Below are positions 19,556 through 29,264 of a DNA stretch of 64,000 bases, in pieces. This DNA is from Xanthomonas sp. GPE 39 (GTDB taxonomy: Bacteria; Pseudomonadota; Gammaproteobacteria; Xanthomonadales; Xanthomonadaceae). The position numbers and the translations under genes are program-made. Location: NCBI RefSeq assembly GCF_000963005.1, contig NZ_JZHZ01000007.1:2361554-2425553 (forward strand), given 5' to 3'. Position 1 is the stretch's first letter. Each line of letters opens with the position of its first letter. Under the pieces are notes generated by a model. That model did not search any database. It saw only the letters and a list, made by a program, of their open reading frames with translations, and had not been told where the DNA came from.

Positions 19556-20607
19556 TGAAACGCTTCGCAGGGCTGCTGTTCGCCCTGGCCCTGGTCTGCT
19601 CCCCCGCCATGGCCAAGAATCCGACCGCGTTGTTCTATTTGATGAGCACGCAGAAATCGACCAACGCGTTCCTGGCCCACATCGACAAAATCGACGTGGT
19701 CGTGCCCACCTGGTACGGCGTGGATCAGAACGGACTGGTCAACGGCACACCCAACCTGTACCTGTACGACATCGCCAAACAGCACAAACTGCGGGTGATG
19801 CCGATCCTGTCGATGACTGCCGGCCGCGACGGCTTCCACAAGCTGCTGCACGACGAGGATGCGAAAAAACGCATGATCGCCGCGCTGCTGGTGCAAGGGA
19901 AAAAACACGGTTATTACGGCTTCCAGTTCGATTTCGAAAGCATCGCGTGGACCGACCGCGACGCTTACTCGCTGATGGTCAAGCAGACCGCCGAGGCACT
20001 GCATAAGGCCGGCTTCAAGATGTCAGTGGCGGTGGTGCCGAACGCACCCGGCTACGCCGAGGGCGGACGCTTCGCCAAGTGGATGTGGGAATACTGGCGC
20101 GGCGCTTACGATCTGAAAGCACTGAGCGCATCGGCGGACCTGATCAGCCTGATGACCTACGACCAGCACACCCGCTGGACCACGCCCGGCCCGGTGGACG
20201 GCATGCCGTGGATCAAGAAGAACCTGGAATACGCACTGACCCAGGTACCGAAGGACAAGCTGTCGCTGGGCATTGCCACCTACGGCTATCGCTGGTACAC
20301 CGGCGACCCGGTCAAGGCCGACGGCACCGAGACGTCCAACATCACCGCAGATTACATCGACGCGGACGAATCCTTCCCGCTGGCGATCGAGCAGAACGCC
20401 ACCGTGCAATGGGATCCAGTGGAGCAGGAATCGTGGTTCTACTTCTACCGCGACGACATGCGCGAATGGGTGTTTCGCCCGGATGCACGCAGCTTCCGCG
20501 CGCGCTACGACCTGACCAAGCAGTATGGCCTGGAAGGCTTTAGTTGCTGGGTGCTGGGCGCCGAAGACCCCAAGGTCTGGGACGAGTTACCGAGCGCATC
20601 ACGCTGA
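19552..20607 (+). CDS. nixF: GH18 glycosidase, candidate endo-beta-N-acetylglucosaminidase (NixF-like)
   Basis: A 351-residue exported protein with a signal peptide (MMKRFAGLLFALALVCSPAMA). The GH18 barrel has the strand-4 motif GFQFDFES, with catalytic E129 and supporting D127. The first aspartate of the usual DxxDxDxE pattern is replaced by an aromatic/neutral run, as in YaaH/chitobiase-like GH18 branches. Substrate-side motifs LMTYDQH and LGIATYGYRW are present. GH18 enzymes in such loci typically cut the GlcNAc-GlcNAc core of N-glycans; this is inferred here. The ATG at 19552 overlaps the nixE stop. The symbol rests on gene order. Confidence 0.82.
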   Translation: MMKRFAGLLFALALVCSPAMAKNPTALFYLMSTQKSTNAFLAHIDKIDVVVPTWYGVDQNGLVNGTPNLYLYDIAKQHKLRVMPILSMTAGRDGFHKLLHDEDAKKRMIAALLVQGKKHGYYGFQFDFESIAWTDRDAYSLMVKQTAEALHKAGFKMSVAVVPNAPGYAEGGRFAKWMWEYWRGAYDLKALSASADLISLMTYDQHTRWTTPGPVDGMPWIKKNLEYALTQVPKDKLSLGIATYGYRWYTGDPVKADGTETSNITADYIDADESFPLAIEQNATVQWDPVEQESWFYFYRDDMREWVFRPDARSFRARYDLTKQYGLEGFSCWVLGAEDPKVWDELPSASR

Positions 20608-20660
20608 TCCACGACGGGCGATCCACTACGATATGCGTTTGGATCGTATGAGATAGACCG

Positions 20661-23156
20661 ATGACCGTTGTGGGCAACCTCTCCCGTTTGCCGCACCGCC
20701 CGATGCTCGCCTACGCGCGCATCGCGGCGGCCTCCCGCACCGTCTGGCTGAGCCTGTCCGTGCTCGCGCTCGGCACCCTGCTCGGCGGCTGCGACCATCC
20801 CCCAGCGCCTGCTCCACAGGCAGCGCCCAAACCGGTGGCGACTCCGGCCCCTGCGCCGAAAGCGCAGGACAACCGAAACGATGACGCACCGTTGCCGCTG
20901 ATCCCGGCACCGGCGCAAGCCAAACGCGACCGTGGCAGCCTGACCTTCGGCAACGACAGCGTGTTGTCGGTGGCCATCGACGACACAGCGGCCAAGCACG
21001 TGGCCGACCAACTGGCCACACTGCTGCGCAAAACGCGCGGTCTGAACATGCAGGTGCGTGAGGAGACCATCCCGGCCAACGGCAGCATCCGCCTGCAACT
21101 GAACCCCAACACGGCGGTCGCGCAAGCCGAGGGTTACACGCTGGATGTGGACGCACACACCATGCTGATCCAGGCGCGCGACGAGTCCGGCCTGTTCTAC
21201 GGCGCGATCAGCGCCTGGCAACTGCTCACCCCGGATGCCGACAAGGGCAAGGTGGAAGTGCCGCAAGTGCATATCCGCGACTGGCCACGTTTCGGCTGGC
21301 GCGGTCTGCTGCTGGATGTGGCGCGGCATTTCCATGGCCCGGACACGGTCAAGCACGTCATCGACGCGATGGCTCAGCACAAGCTCAACGTGCTGCATCT
21401 GCACTTGACTGACGACCAGGGCTGGCGCATCGAGATCAAGCGCTATCCCAAGCTCACCACCGTCGGCGCATGGCGCACACCGCCCGGCGCCGGCACCCAT
21501 GACCTGCCCAACCGCTATGGCGGTTTCTACACCCAGGACCAGATCCGCGATCTGGTCGCCTATGCCGCCGACCGGCACATCACCATCGTGCCCGAACTGG
21601 ACATGCCAGGACATGCGCAGGCGGCGGTGGCGGCCTATCCGGAACTGGTCGGGGTCACCCGGCAGCGGCCCAAGGTGTCGGTGGACTGGGGCGTCAATCC
21701 CTATCTGTTTAACACCAACGCCAAGAGCATGACCTTTATCCAGAACGTCCTGGACGAAGTGCTGCCACTCTTCCCCTCGACCTACATCCACATCGGCGGC
21801 GACGAAGCGGTCAAGGACCAGTGGGAACACTCGCCAGCGGTGCGTGCGCAAATGCGCAAGCTCGGCGTCAAGGATGCCCATGCGATGCAGGGCTGGTTCA
21901 ACGCGCAACTGGCCGATTATCTGACCAAACACAACCGACGCCTGATCGGCTGGGACGAAATCCTCGAAGGCGGCCTGCCGGCGAGCGCCTCAGTGATGTC
22001 CTGGCGCGGTGTGGAAGGCGCGGTCGCCGCAGCCAAGCAAGGCCACGACGTCGTCCTGGCACCCGCCGGCTGGATGTACATGGACAACCTGCAAAGCACA
22101 CGCAACGACGAACCCAATGGCCGCCTATCGGTGTTGCCACTGGAGAAGGTCTACAGCTTCGATCCGGTGCCGGCCGCCCTCAGCGCCGACGAGGGCAAGC
22201 ACGTGCTCGGCACCCAGGCGGCCCTGTGGACCGAGTACATCCCCTCGGCATGGCACGTGGACCATGCGCTGTTCCCACGGTTGAGCGCGGCGGCCGAAGC
22301 CGCATGGTCGCCGATGGCCGCACGCAACTGGAACAGTTTCCTGCAACGCCTGCCAGCACAACTGGACCGCTATCGCACTCAGGGCATCGACGCCAGCGAT
22401 GGTGCTTTCGCGCCGGATATCGCGGTGCAAGGTGGCGACAATGCCGCGCTCGACAGCGGCAAGGCCACTATCGTGCTGAGCAACCAGGCCAAGTTCGGCA
22501 ACTTCCGCTACACCACCGACGGCAGCGAACCCAAGGCCGACGCCGCGCACTACACCGCGCCGTTCACCGTGCCCCTGCCGACCACGGTGCGCGTCGCCAC
22601 CTTCGCCGACGACGGTCGCTTATTGGCCGCAGCGCGCAGCCGCATCCTCGACCGCCCCAACCTGCTCAGCCGCGACACCCAGGGCTTAGTCTCCTGCGCC
22701 GACGGCGAGCTGGGCCTGCGCGTGCCATTGCTGCCCGACCTGCCCGGCAAAGACACGCCTGTGTTCAACATCGATCTGTTCAGCAGTTGCTGGCGCTATG
22801 CCGACGCGCACCTGGACGGCATCGCCCGCATCCGCATCGACGCGGCGCGGCTGGCGCGCAATTATGGGTTGGCGCACGACCAGGCCAAGGTCAAGCGCTA
22901 TCCGGCTACGAGCGCGCATGGCGAGTTCGAAGTGCATCTGGGCGATTGCAAGGGCAAGCTCCTGGCACGGCTGCCACTACCGGCCGGCAAGACCCTCGGC
23001 GAACAATTCTCGCTGGAAGCGCGGCTACCGGCGCAGACCGGCGTCCACGACCTGTGCCTGCGTTCCACCGCGCCCATCGCGGGCCCGTACTACGCCATCG
23101 GCGCAGTGCATCTGATCGACAGCGCCGCGCAGGCGCCAGCCGCCGCCGCGCGCTGA
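20661..23156 (+). CDS. nixG: Beta-N-acetylhexosaminidase, GH20, lipoprotein (NixG-like)
   Basis: An 831-residue GH20 enzyme releasing terminal beta-GlcNAc or GalNAc by substrate-assisted catalysis. The N-terminus (SLSVLALGTLLGGC) has a lipobox with Cys44, so it is probably an outer- or inner-membrane lipoprotein, followed by a Pro/Ala-rich linker (47-70). A GH20b N-domain precedes the catalytic domain beginning HIRDWPRFGWRG, with LHLHLTDDQGWRIEI and the D381-E382 pair in IHIGGDEA. About 250 residues after the catalytic domain are beta-rich. It starts 53 bases after nixF. The symbol rests on gene order. Confidence 0.92.
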   Translation: MTVVGNLSRLPHRPMLAYARIAAASRTVWLSLSVLALGTLLGGCDHPPAPAPQAAPKPVATPAPAPKAQDNRNDDAPLPLIPAPAQAKRDRGSLTFGNDSVLSVAIDDTAAKHVADQLATLLRKTRGLNMQVREETIPANGSIRLQLNPNTAVAQAEGYTLDVDAHTMLIQARDESGLFYGAISAWQLLTPDADKGKVEVPQVHIRDWPRFGWRGLLLDVARHFHGPDTVKHVIDAMAQHKLNVLHLHLTDDQGWRIEIKRYPKLTTVGAWRTPPGAGTHDLPNRYGGFYTQDQIRDLVAYAADRHITIVPELDMPGHAQAAVAAYPELVGVTRQRPKVSVDWGVNPYLFNTNAKSMTFIQNVLDEVLPLFPSTYIHIGGDEAVKDQWEHSPAVRAQMRKLGVKDAHAMQGWFNAQLADYLTKHNRRLIGWDEILEGGLPASASVMSWRGVEGAVAAAKQGHDVVLAPAGWMYMDNLQSTRNDEPNGRLSVLPLEKVYSFDPVPAALSADEGKHVLGTQAALWTEYIPSAWHVDHALFPRLSAAAEAAWSPMAARNWNSFLQRLPAQLDRYRTQGIDASDGAFAPDIAVQGGDNAALDSGKATIVLSNQAKFGNFRYTTDGSEPKADAAHYTAPFTVPLPTTVRVATFADDGRLLAAARSRILDRPNLLSRDTQGLVSCADGELGLRVPLLPDLPGKDTPVFNIDLFSSCWRYADAHLDGIARIRIDAARLARNYGLAHDQAKVKRYPATSAHGEFEVHLGDCKGKLLARLPLPAGKTLGEQFSLEARLPAQTGVHDLCLRSTAPIAGPYYAIGAVHLIDSAAQAPAAAAR

Positions 23157-23172
23157 TCCCCGGAGAACCCGC

Positions 23173-25875
23173 ATGACCCTGCTGCCGCATCGCTGCTTCC
23201 GTTCCGTGCCGTGCACACGCCTTCCCGCCCGGTTCGGGCTATTGCTGGCGCTGGCGTTACCCGCACTGAGCCAGGCAACGCCGCCATCGTCGTTGTCGTT
23301 GCAGCAGGGCTGGCACGTCCGGCTCGCGCCGGGCGATGCCTCGGCCAACGCCCACCCGAACGCCACACAATGGCTGCCGGCGAAGGTGCCAGGCACGGTG
23401 CAGACCGACCTGATCGCCGCTGGTGTGGTCCCAGACCCGTTCTATCGCGACAACGAAGCCAAGATCCAATGGGTCGGACTGAGCGATTGGGAATACAAGA
23501 CCCGGTTCAAGGCCGACGCCGCGCTGCTGGCACGCACGCATGTGGACCTGGTCTTCGACGGCCTGGACACCTTCGCCGAGGTCTACCTCAACGGTAAGAA
23601 ACTGCTCTCGGCCGACAACATGTTCCGGCAATGGCGGGTAGATGCCAAACCGCTGCTGCAGCGCGGCGACAACGTGCTGGAAGTGCGACTGTCCTCGCCG
23701 ATCAAGAAGATCCAGCCATGGCTGTCCAAACAACCCTACGCACTACCCGGCGCCTACGATTCGGCCTTCGGCGACGAGCCAGTGGCGCGGCACAGTTCCA
23801 CCTACGTGCGCAAAGCGCCTTACAACTTCGGTTGGGACTGGGGTCCGCGCATCGTCACCGCTGGCATCTGGCAGGACGTGCGCGTGGAAGCCTGGGACGC
23901 CCTGCGCGTGGAGAGCCTGCGCATCACCCAGCAACGCGTGGACGCCGACGCGGCGCAACTGCTGGCACAGTTGGAAGTGCAAGCCGACCACCGCGATGCG
24001 GTGCAACTGGATCTGGACGTGCTCGGCCCCGACGGCCAGACAGTGGCGCAGCTCTCGCAGAAAGCGCTGCTCGATCCGGGTAACAACATCCTCACCGTGC
24101 CAGTGCGCATCGCCAACCCGCAGCGCTGGTTCCCGGTCGGTTATGGCCGGCAGGATCTGTACACGTTCAAGACGCATCTGCGCGATGCCAGCGGCGACAG
24201 CCTCGACACTCAACGCGTCACCGGCCTGCGCAGCATCGAGCTGCGCCGCGAGCAGGACCAGTGGGGCAAAAGCTTCGCCCTGGTGGTCAATGGCATCCCC
24301 GTATTCGCCAAGGGTGCCAACCTGATTCCGTTCGACAGCTTCCCCAGCCGCGTGGATGCCGCGCGCATGCACGGCTTCCTGCAATCGGCGCGCGAGGCCA
24401 ACATGAACATGCTGCGCATCTGGGGCGGCGGGCACTATCAACCGGACAGCTTCTACGAAGACGCCGACCGCCTGGGCATCATGATCTGGCAGGACTTCAT
24501 GTTCGGTGGCGCGATCCCGCCCTACGACGTGGCCTTCCGCGAGAACACCCGTGCCGAGGCCGAAGCGCAAGTCAAACGCTTGGGCGACCATCCCAGCATC
24601 GTACTGTGGTGCGGCAACAACGAGGTGCAGACCGGCTGGGAGAACTGGGGCGACCGGATCAAGTTCAAGCAATCGATCGACCCGGAAGAACGCGAACGCA
24701 TCGTGCGTGGCATGACCACCCTGTTCGGCAGCGTGCTGCGCGAGGCGGTGCGTACCTACGACAGCGACACGCCGTACTGGGCCACCTCGCCCGGGACCGA
24801 TTTCGATGGCGCCGCCGACCAAGCCAACGATGGCGACATGCACTATTGGAAGGTCTGGGGCGGGCCGGCGCTGCCGGTCACCGAGTACCTCAACGTGACT
24901 CCGCGTTTCATGTCCGAATACGGCCTGCAATCGTTCCCGGAGATGCGCACCATCCGCGCCTTCGCCGAGCCGGGCGACCTGCAACCGGAATCGCCGGTGA
25001 TGCGCGCGCATCAGAAGTTCGACAAGGGCAACGGCAACCAGCGCCTGTTGTTGTATATCCGCCGCGCGTTCGGCGAACCCAAGGATTTCGAGAGCTTCGT
25101 GTACCTGAGCCAGGTGATGCAGGCCGAGGGCATTGCCCTGGCCGCCGAACACCTGCGCGCGGCACGGCCGCAGGCGATGGGGTCGATGTACTGGCAACTC
25201 AACGACGTCTGGCCGGGCGCTTCGTGGTCGAGCCTGGATTATTTCGGTCGCTGGAAAGCACTGCACTACCGCGCGCGGCGCTTCTATGCGCCGGAACTGA
25301 TCGCGGCACTGCGCGATGACAGCGGCCACACCAGCGTCTCGTTGGTCTCCGACCGCACCACGCCACTGGCCGCACGCTGGCGCATGCGGGTGATGGACTT
25401 CTCCGGCAACGTGCTGAGCAAGAGCGAAAAACCGCTGACGCTGGCGCCACTGTCGAGCGTGCGCGTGGGTAGCTTCAGCGATGCGCAATTGCTGCGCCAC
25501 GCCGATCCGGCGCGCAGCGTGGCGGTGTTCGAACTGCTCGACGGCGAACGTGTGCTCTCGCGCAACTTGGTGTTCTTCGACGCCGCCAAGCGCCTGCAAT
25601 GGCCACGCGCGGACATCCACACCGAATTGCACGCCGACGGCGATGGCTATGCGCTGACCCTGCGTAGCCCCACCCTGGCCAGCGAAGTGTGGCTGGCGTT
25701 CGGCGATCTGGACGTCACCCTCTCCGACAACGCCTTCGACCTGCTGCCAGGCGAACCGCTGACCGTGCATCTGCGCAGCAGCGCCACCCTGGAACAATTA
25801 CGCGCCGCGCTGCAAGTGCGCGACCTGGCCAGCACACTGGCCGGCGCACCAGCCGAACCCATGGAAAGCAAGTGA
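23173..25875 (+). CDS. nixH: Beta-mannosidase, GH2 (NixH-like)
   Basis: A 900-residue exported GH2 beta-mannosidase, expected to cleave the single beta-1,4-mannose of the N-glycan core. A signal peptide (LLLALALPALSQA) is followed by the sugar-binding jelly-roll domain with VPGTVQTDLIAAG and the classic mannosidase segment FGWDWGPRIVTAGIW. The catalytic barrel has acid/base E484 in LWCGNNE and nucleophile E582 in FMSEYGLQSFPE. C-terminal beta domains follow. GGAGAA lies six bases before the ATG, 16 bases after nixG. The symbol rests on gene order. Confidence 0.94.
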   Translation: MTLLPHRCFRSVPCTRLPARFGLLLALALPALSQATPPSSLSLQQGWHVRLAPGDASANAHPNATQWLPAKVPGTVQTDLIAAGVVPDPFYRDNEAKIQWVGLSDWEYKTRFKADAALLARTHVDLVFDGLDTFAEVYLNGKKLLSADNMFRQWRVDAKPLLQRGDNVLEVRLSSPIKKIQPWLSKQPYALPGAYDSAFGDEPVARHSSTYVRKAPYNFGWDWGPRIVTAGIWQDVRVEAWDALRVESLRITQQRVDADAAQLLAQLEVQADHRDAVQLDLDVLGPDGQTVAQLSQKALLDPGNNILTVPVRIANPQRWFPVGYGRQDLYTFKTHLRDASGDSLDTQRVTGLRSIELRREQDQWGKSFALVVNGIPVFAKGANLIPFDSFPSRVDAARMHGFLQSAREANMNMLRIWGGGHYQPDSFYEDADRLGIMIWQDFMFGGAIPPYDVAFRENTRAEAEAQVKRLGDHPSIVLWCGNNEVQTGWENWGDRIKFKQSIDPEERERIVRGMTTLFGSVLREAVRTYDSDTPYWATSPGTDFDGAADQANDGDMHYWKVWGGPALPVTEYLNVTPRFMSEYGLQSFPEMRTIRAFAEPGDLQPESPVMRAHQKFDKGNGNQRLLLYIRRAFGEPKDFESFVYLSQVMQAEGIALAAEHLRAARPQAMGSMYWQLNDVWPGASWSSLDYFGRWKALHYRARRFYAPELIAALRDDSGHTSVSLVSDRTTPLAARWRMRVMDFSGNVLSKSEKPLTLAPLSSVRVGSFSDAQLLRHADPARSVAVFELLDGERVLSRNLVFFDAAKRLQWPRADIHTELHADGDGYALTLRSPTLASEVWLAFGDLDVTLSDNAFDLLPGEPLTVHLRSSATLEQLRAALQVRDLASTLAGAPAEPMESK

Positions 25876-25880
25876 TCCCG

Positions 25881-28619
25881 ATGCCGAAGACAACCCTCAC
25901 GCCGACCATGCCACGCGCCGCACGACGCACGCCAGCGCCTGCGCAACGACACGATGTCGGCAGCACCGGATCGCGATTGCCGTCGCTGCTGCGCGAGATC
26001 CCGCGCGGACTATGCCTACTTGGCCTGCTGCTCTCACCACTGGCCCAGGCCGACGACGCCGAGGACCACGCCACTGCGCTGGTGGCGAAGATGACCCGCG
26101 CAGAAAAAATCGCCCAGGCAATGAACGACGCCCCGGCCATCCCGCGCCTGGGCATCCCCGCCTACGAATGGTGGAGCGAGGGCCTGCACGGCATCGCCCG
26201 CAACGGCGAGGCCACGGTTTTCCCGCAGGCCATCGGCCTGGCCGCGACGTGGAACACCGACCTGTTGCATGCCGTCGGCACCGTCACCTCGACCGAAGCA
26301 CGCGCCAAATTCAACCTCGCTGGCGGCCCTGGCAAAAACCATGCGCGCTATGGCGGACTGACGATCTGGTCGCCCAACATCAACATCTTCCGCGACCCGC
26401 GCTGGGGCCGTGGCATGGAAACCTACGGCGAGGATCCCTATCTCACCGGGCGGCTCGCGGTGGGCTTCATCCACGGCCTACAGGGCGACGATCCGACGCA
26501 TCCACGCACCATCGCCACGCCCAAGCATCTGGCGGTGCACAGCGGACCGGAATCAGGCCGCCACGGTTTCGACGTGGACGTCTCCCCACACGATTTCGAA
26601 GCCACCTATTCCCCCGCATTCCGTGCCGCCATCGTCGAGGGTCATGCGGGCTCGGTGATGTGCGCCTACAACGCGCTGCACGGCACCCCGGCCTGTGCCG
26701 CCGACTGGCTCATCGACGGCCGCGTGCGCGGCAACTGGGGCTTCAAGGGCTTCGTCGTCTCCGATTGCGACGCCATCGACGACATGACCCAGTTCCACTA
26801 CTACCGTGCCGACAACGCCGGCTCGGCCGCTGCCGCGCTGAAGGCCGGCCACGATCTGAACTGCGGCTACGCCTACCGCGATCTCGGCCTCGCCATCGAC
26901 CGTGGCGAAGCCGACGAGGCACTGCTGGACCGCTCGCTGGTGCGGCTGTTCGCAGCGCGTTATCGACTGGGCGAATTGCAAGCACACAACAAGGACCCGT
27001 ATGCGCGGCTCGGCGCCAAGGACATCGACAGCAGCGCGCACCGCGCACTGGCGTTGCAAGCGGCGCAGCAATCGTTGGTGCTGCTGCAAAATCGCAACGA
27101 CACCCTGCCGCTGCGGTCAGGGCTGCGTCTGGCGGTGATCGGCCCCAATGCCGATGCACTGGCAGCGCTGGAAGCCAACTATCAAGGCACCTCGGTGGCG
27201 CCGATGACCCCGCTGCAAGGCCTGCGTGCACGCTTCGGTGCCACGCAAGTGCACTATGCGCAGGGCGCACCGCTGGCCGCCGGCGTACCGGGCACGATCC
27301 CCGAAACCGCGCTGCGCAGCGACGGCAAGCCCGGTTTGCGTGGCGAATATTTCGACAATCTGGATCTGGCCGGTCATCCGCGCGCACAACGCCAGGATCG
27401 CGTGATCGGCTTCAACTGGGACCACGTGGCGCCGGCCAAGGGCGTGGACAAGGATCGCTACTCGGTGCGCTGGAGCGGCGAACTGCTACCGCCCGGCCCA
27501 GGCGACTACACCCTGGCGGTGCGGGTGGCTCGCTGTTTCGACTGTGCCGGCCACGATCCGGTGCGCTTGTACATCGACGATCAATTGGTCGTCGCCGGCA
27601 ACGCCGAGGACAAGCACGTGCCGGCCGGCATGCACAACGCCGATGGCCGCAACGTGGAAACCGTGCTGCATTTCGACGACACCCAGCCGCACCGCATCCG
27701 TCTGGAACTGGAACACCGCGGCCAAGATCAAGGACTGCGCCTGGAATGGCTGGCACCGCCAGCGGCGCAATTGGCCGAGGTCGAGCACGCGGTGGCGCAG
27801 GCCGACGCAGTGGTGGCCTTCGTCGGCCTGTCACCGGATGTGGAAGGCGAGGAACTGCGCATCGACGTGCCCGGCTTCGACGGCGGCGACCGCAACGACC
27901 TGTCCCTGCCAGCAGCGCAGCAGGCACTGTTGGAACGGGCCAAGGCCAGCGGCAAACCGTTAATCGTGGTGCTGATGAGCGGCAGCGCGGTGGCGCTGAA
28001 TTGGGCCAAACAACACGCCGATGCGATCCTCGCGGCATGGTATCCCGGACAATCCGGCGGCACCGCAATCGCACAGGCATTGGCCGGCGACATCAACCCC
28101 GGCGGGCGCCTGCCAGTGACCTTCTACCGCTCGACCAAGGACCTGCCGCCCTACGTCAGCTACGACATGAAGGGCCGCACCTACCGCTACTTCAAGGGCG
28201 AGGTGTTGTTCCCGTTCGGTTATGGCCTGAGCTATACCCACTTCGCCTACACCGCGCCCCAGTTGTCGAGCACCACGCTGCAAGCCGGCGACACCTTGCG
28301 CGTCACCACCACCGTGCGCAACACCGGCGCGCACGCCGGCGACGAGGTCGTGCAGGTGTACCTGCAATATCCGCCGCGTGCACAATCGCCGCTGCGCGCA
28401 CTGGTCGGTTTTCAGCGCGTGAGCCTGCAGCCGGGCCAAGCACGCACCCTGACCTTCGTCCTGGAGCCGCGCCAACTCAGCGATGTGGATCGCAGCGGCC
28501 AGCGCGCGGTCGAGGCAGGCGACTACCGACTATTCGTCGGCGGCGGCCAGCCGGACACCGGCGCGGTCGGCGACGCAACCGCGTTCTCAATCGCAGGCCG
28601 CGCCGTCCTACCGAAATGA
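25881..28619 (+). CDS. nixI: Beta-xylosidase-type GH3 with PA14 insert (NixI)
   Basis: A 912-residue exported GH3 enzyme. After a long basic N-region and a hydrophobic core (LCLLGLLLSPLAQA), the first GH3 domain has YEWWSEGLHGIARNG and the nucleophile D295 in VVSDCDAIDD. A PA14-like carbohydrate-binding insert (about residues 480-620, LRGEYFDNLDLAGHP) splits the second GH3 domain, and a C-terminal fibronectin-III-like domain follows (VRNTGAHAGDEVVQVYL). NixI of X. campestris is a GH3 beta-1,2-xylosidase that acts on plant N-glycans after NixK; the same activity is expected. It starts five bases after the nixH stop. Confidence 0.9.
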   Translation: MPKTTLTPTMPRAARRTPAPAQRHDVGSTGSRLPSLLREIPRGLCLLGLLLSPLAQADDAEDHATALVAKMTRAEKIAQAMNDAPAIPRLGIPAYEWWSEGLHGIARNGEATVFPQAIGLAATWNTDLLHAVGTVTSTEARAKFNLAGGPGKNHARYGGLTIWSPNINIFRDPRWGRGMETYGEDPYLTGRLAVGFIHGLQGDDPTHPRTIATPKHLAVHSGPESGRHGFDVDVSPHDFEATYSPAFRAAIVEGHAGSVMCAYNALHGTPACAADWLIDGRVRGNWGFKGFVVSDCDAIDDMTQFHYYRADNAGSAAAALKAGHDLNCGYAYRDLGLAIDRGEADEALLDRSLVRLFAARYRLGELQAHNKDPYARLGAKDIDSSAHRALALQAAQQSLVLLQNRNDTLPLRSGLRLAVIGPNADALAALEANYQGTSVAPMTPLQGLRARFGATQVHYAQGAPLAAGVPGTIPETALRSDGKPGLRGEYFDNLDLAGHPRAQRQDRVIGFNWDHVAPAKGVDKDRYSVRWSGELLPPGPGDYTLAVRVARCFDCAGHDPVRLYIDDQLVVAGNAEDKHVPAGMHNADGRNVETVLHFDDTQPHRIRLELEHRGQDQGLRLEWLAPPAAQLAEVEHAVAQADAVVAFVGLSPDVEGEELRIDVPGFDGGDRNDLSLPAAQQALLERAKASGKPLIVVLMSGSAVALNWAKQHADAILAAWYPGQSGGTAIAQALAGDINPGGRLPVTFYRSTKDLPPYVSYDMKGRTYRYFKGEVLFPFGYGLSYTHFAYTAPQLSSTTLQAGDTLRVTTTVRNTGAHAGDEVVQVYLQYPPRAQSPLRALVGFQRVSLQPGQARTLTFVLEPRQLSDVDRSGQRAVEAGDYRLFVGGGQPDTGAVGDATAFSIAGRAVLPK

Positions 28620-29264
28620 GCATTGGGCCGCGCACGCGGCCACCGTGCGGTAAGCCTGCAGCGCGCGCCAATACATGCCGCGCTGCAGCTTGAACCCACG
28701 CATGTCAGCACGAAGTGCCATCTGAATCATGCGCAAGGCGATGCGCAATGCGAGTTTATTTCATCGCCCGCTTGACAGTCACTCCACGCACAGGTATCGA
28801 TATCCCATCGGTGCGATGCACCGATGCGCTTTGCGTCGAATGCCGCGCACGCAGTGCCGGCATTTTCCCAGGTCGCACCAAGGGTGATGCTCTATGCCAT
28901 GCAGCCGTCGCAACCCTGATGCATGTATCGCCGGACATTCGGCGCTGTCTGTGCCGTCCATGCGCTCATCGTGCTGCTGCCGGAGCCATGACGCATGACG
29001 CGCCGCTACAAATTGAGCGCGTTACGTTCCCGCTCCAAATGCATCGCCGGCTACTCGCCGCCATACCGTTGATTCCCGTCTAGCGGTTCGCCCATCCGGC
29101 AGAGCCGTTACGTCGCTCGCCTGCATCTTCGGTACACATGCCCTCTGTGGGCGTGCTGGTGCTGTGTGCGTCGCATCCGCACAGCGCCTGGCTCCAACGC
29201 AATGTATCCGGCGCATCGCCCGTGGCGAATGCGTCTGCATCGATCACGATCAGCGAGGTCACAC
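28620..29264. other. Intergenic region between nixI and third TBDR
   Basis: About 645 bases with no credible gene. A GC-rich inverted repeat GGCCGC-GCAC-GCGGCC lies a few bases after nixI and may weaken read-through. No TGACARCGYTGTCA site was seen, so the downstream block may be under different control from glk and the second TBDR. Confidence 0.5.
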
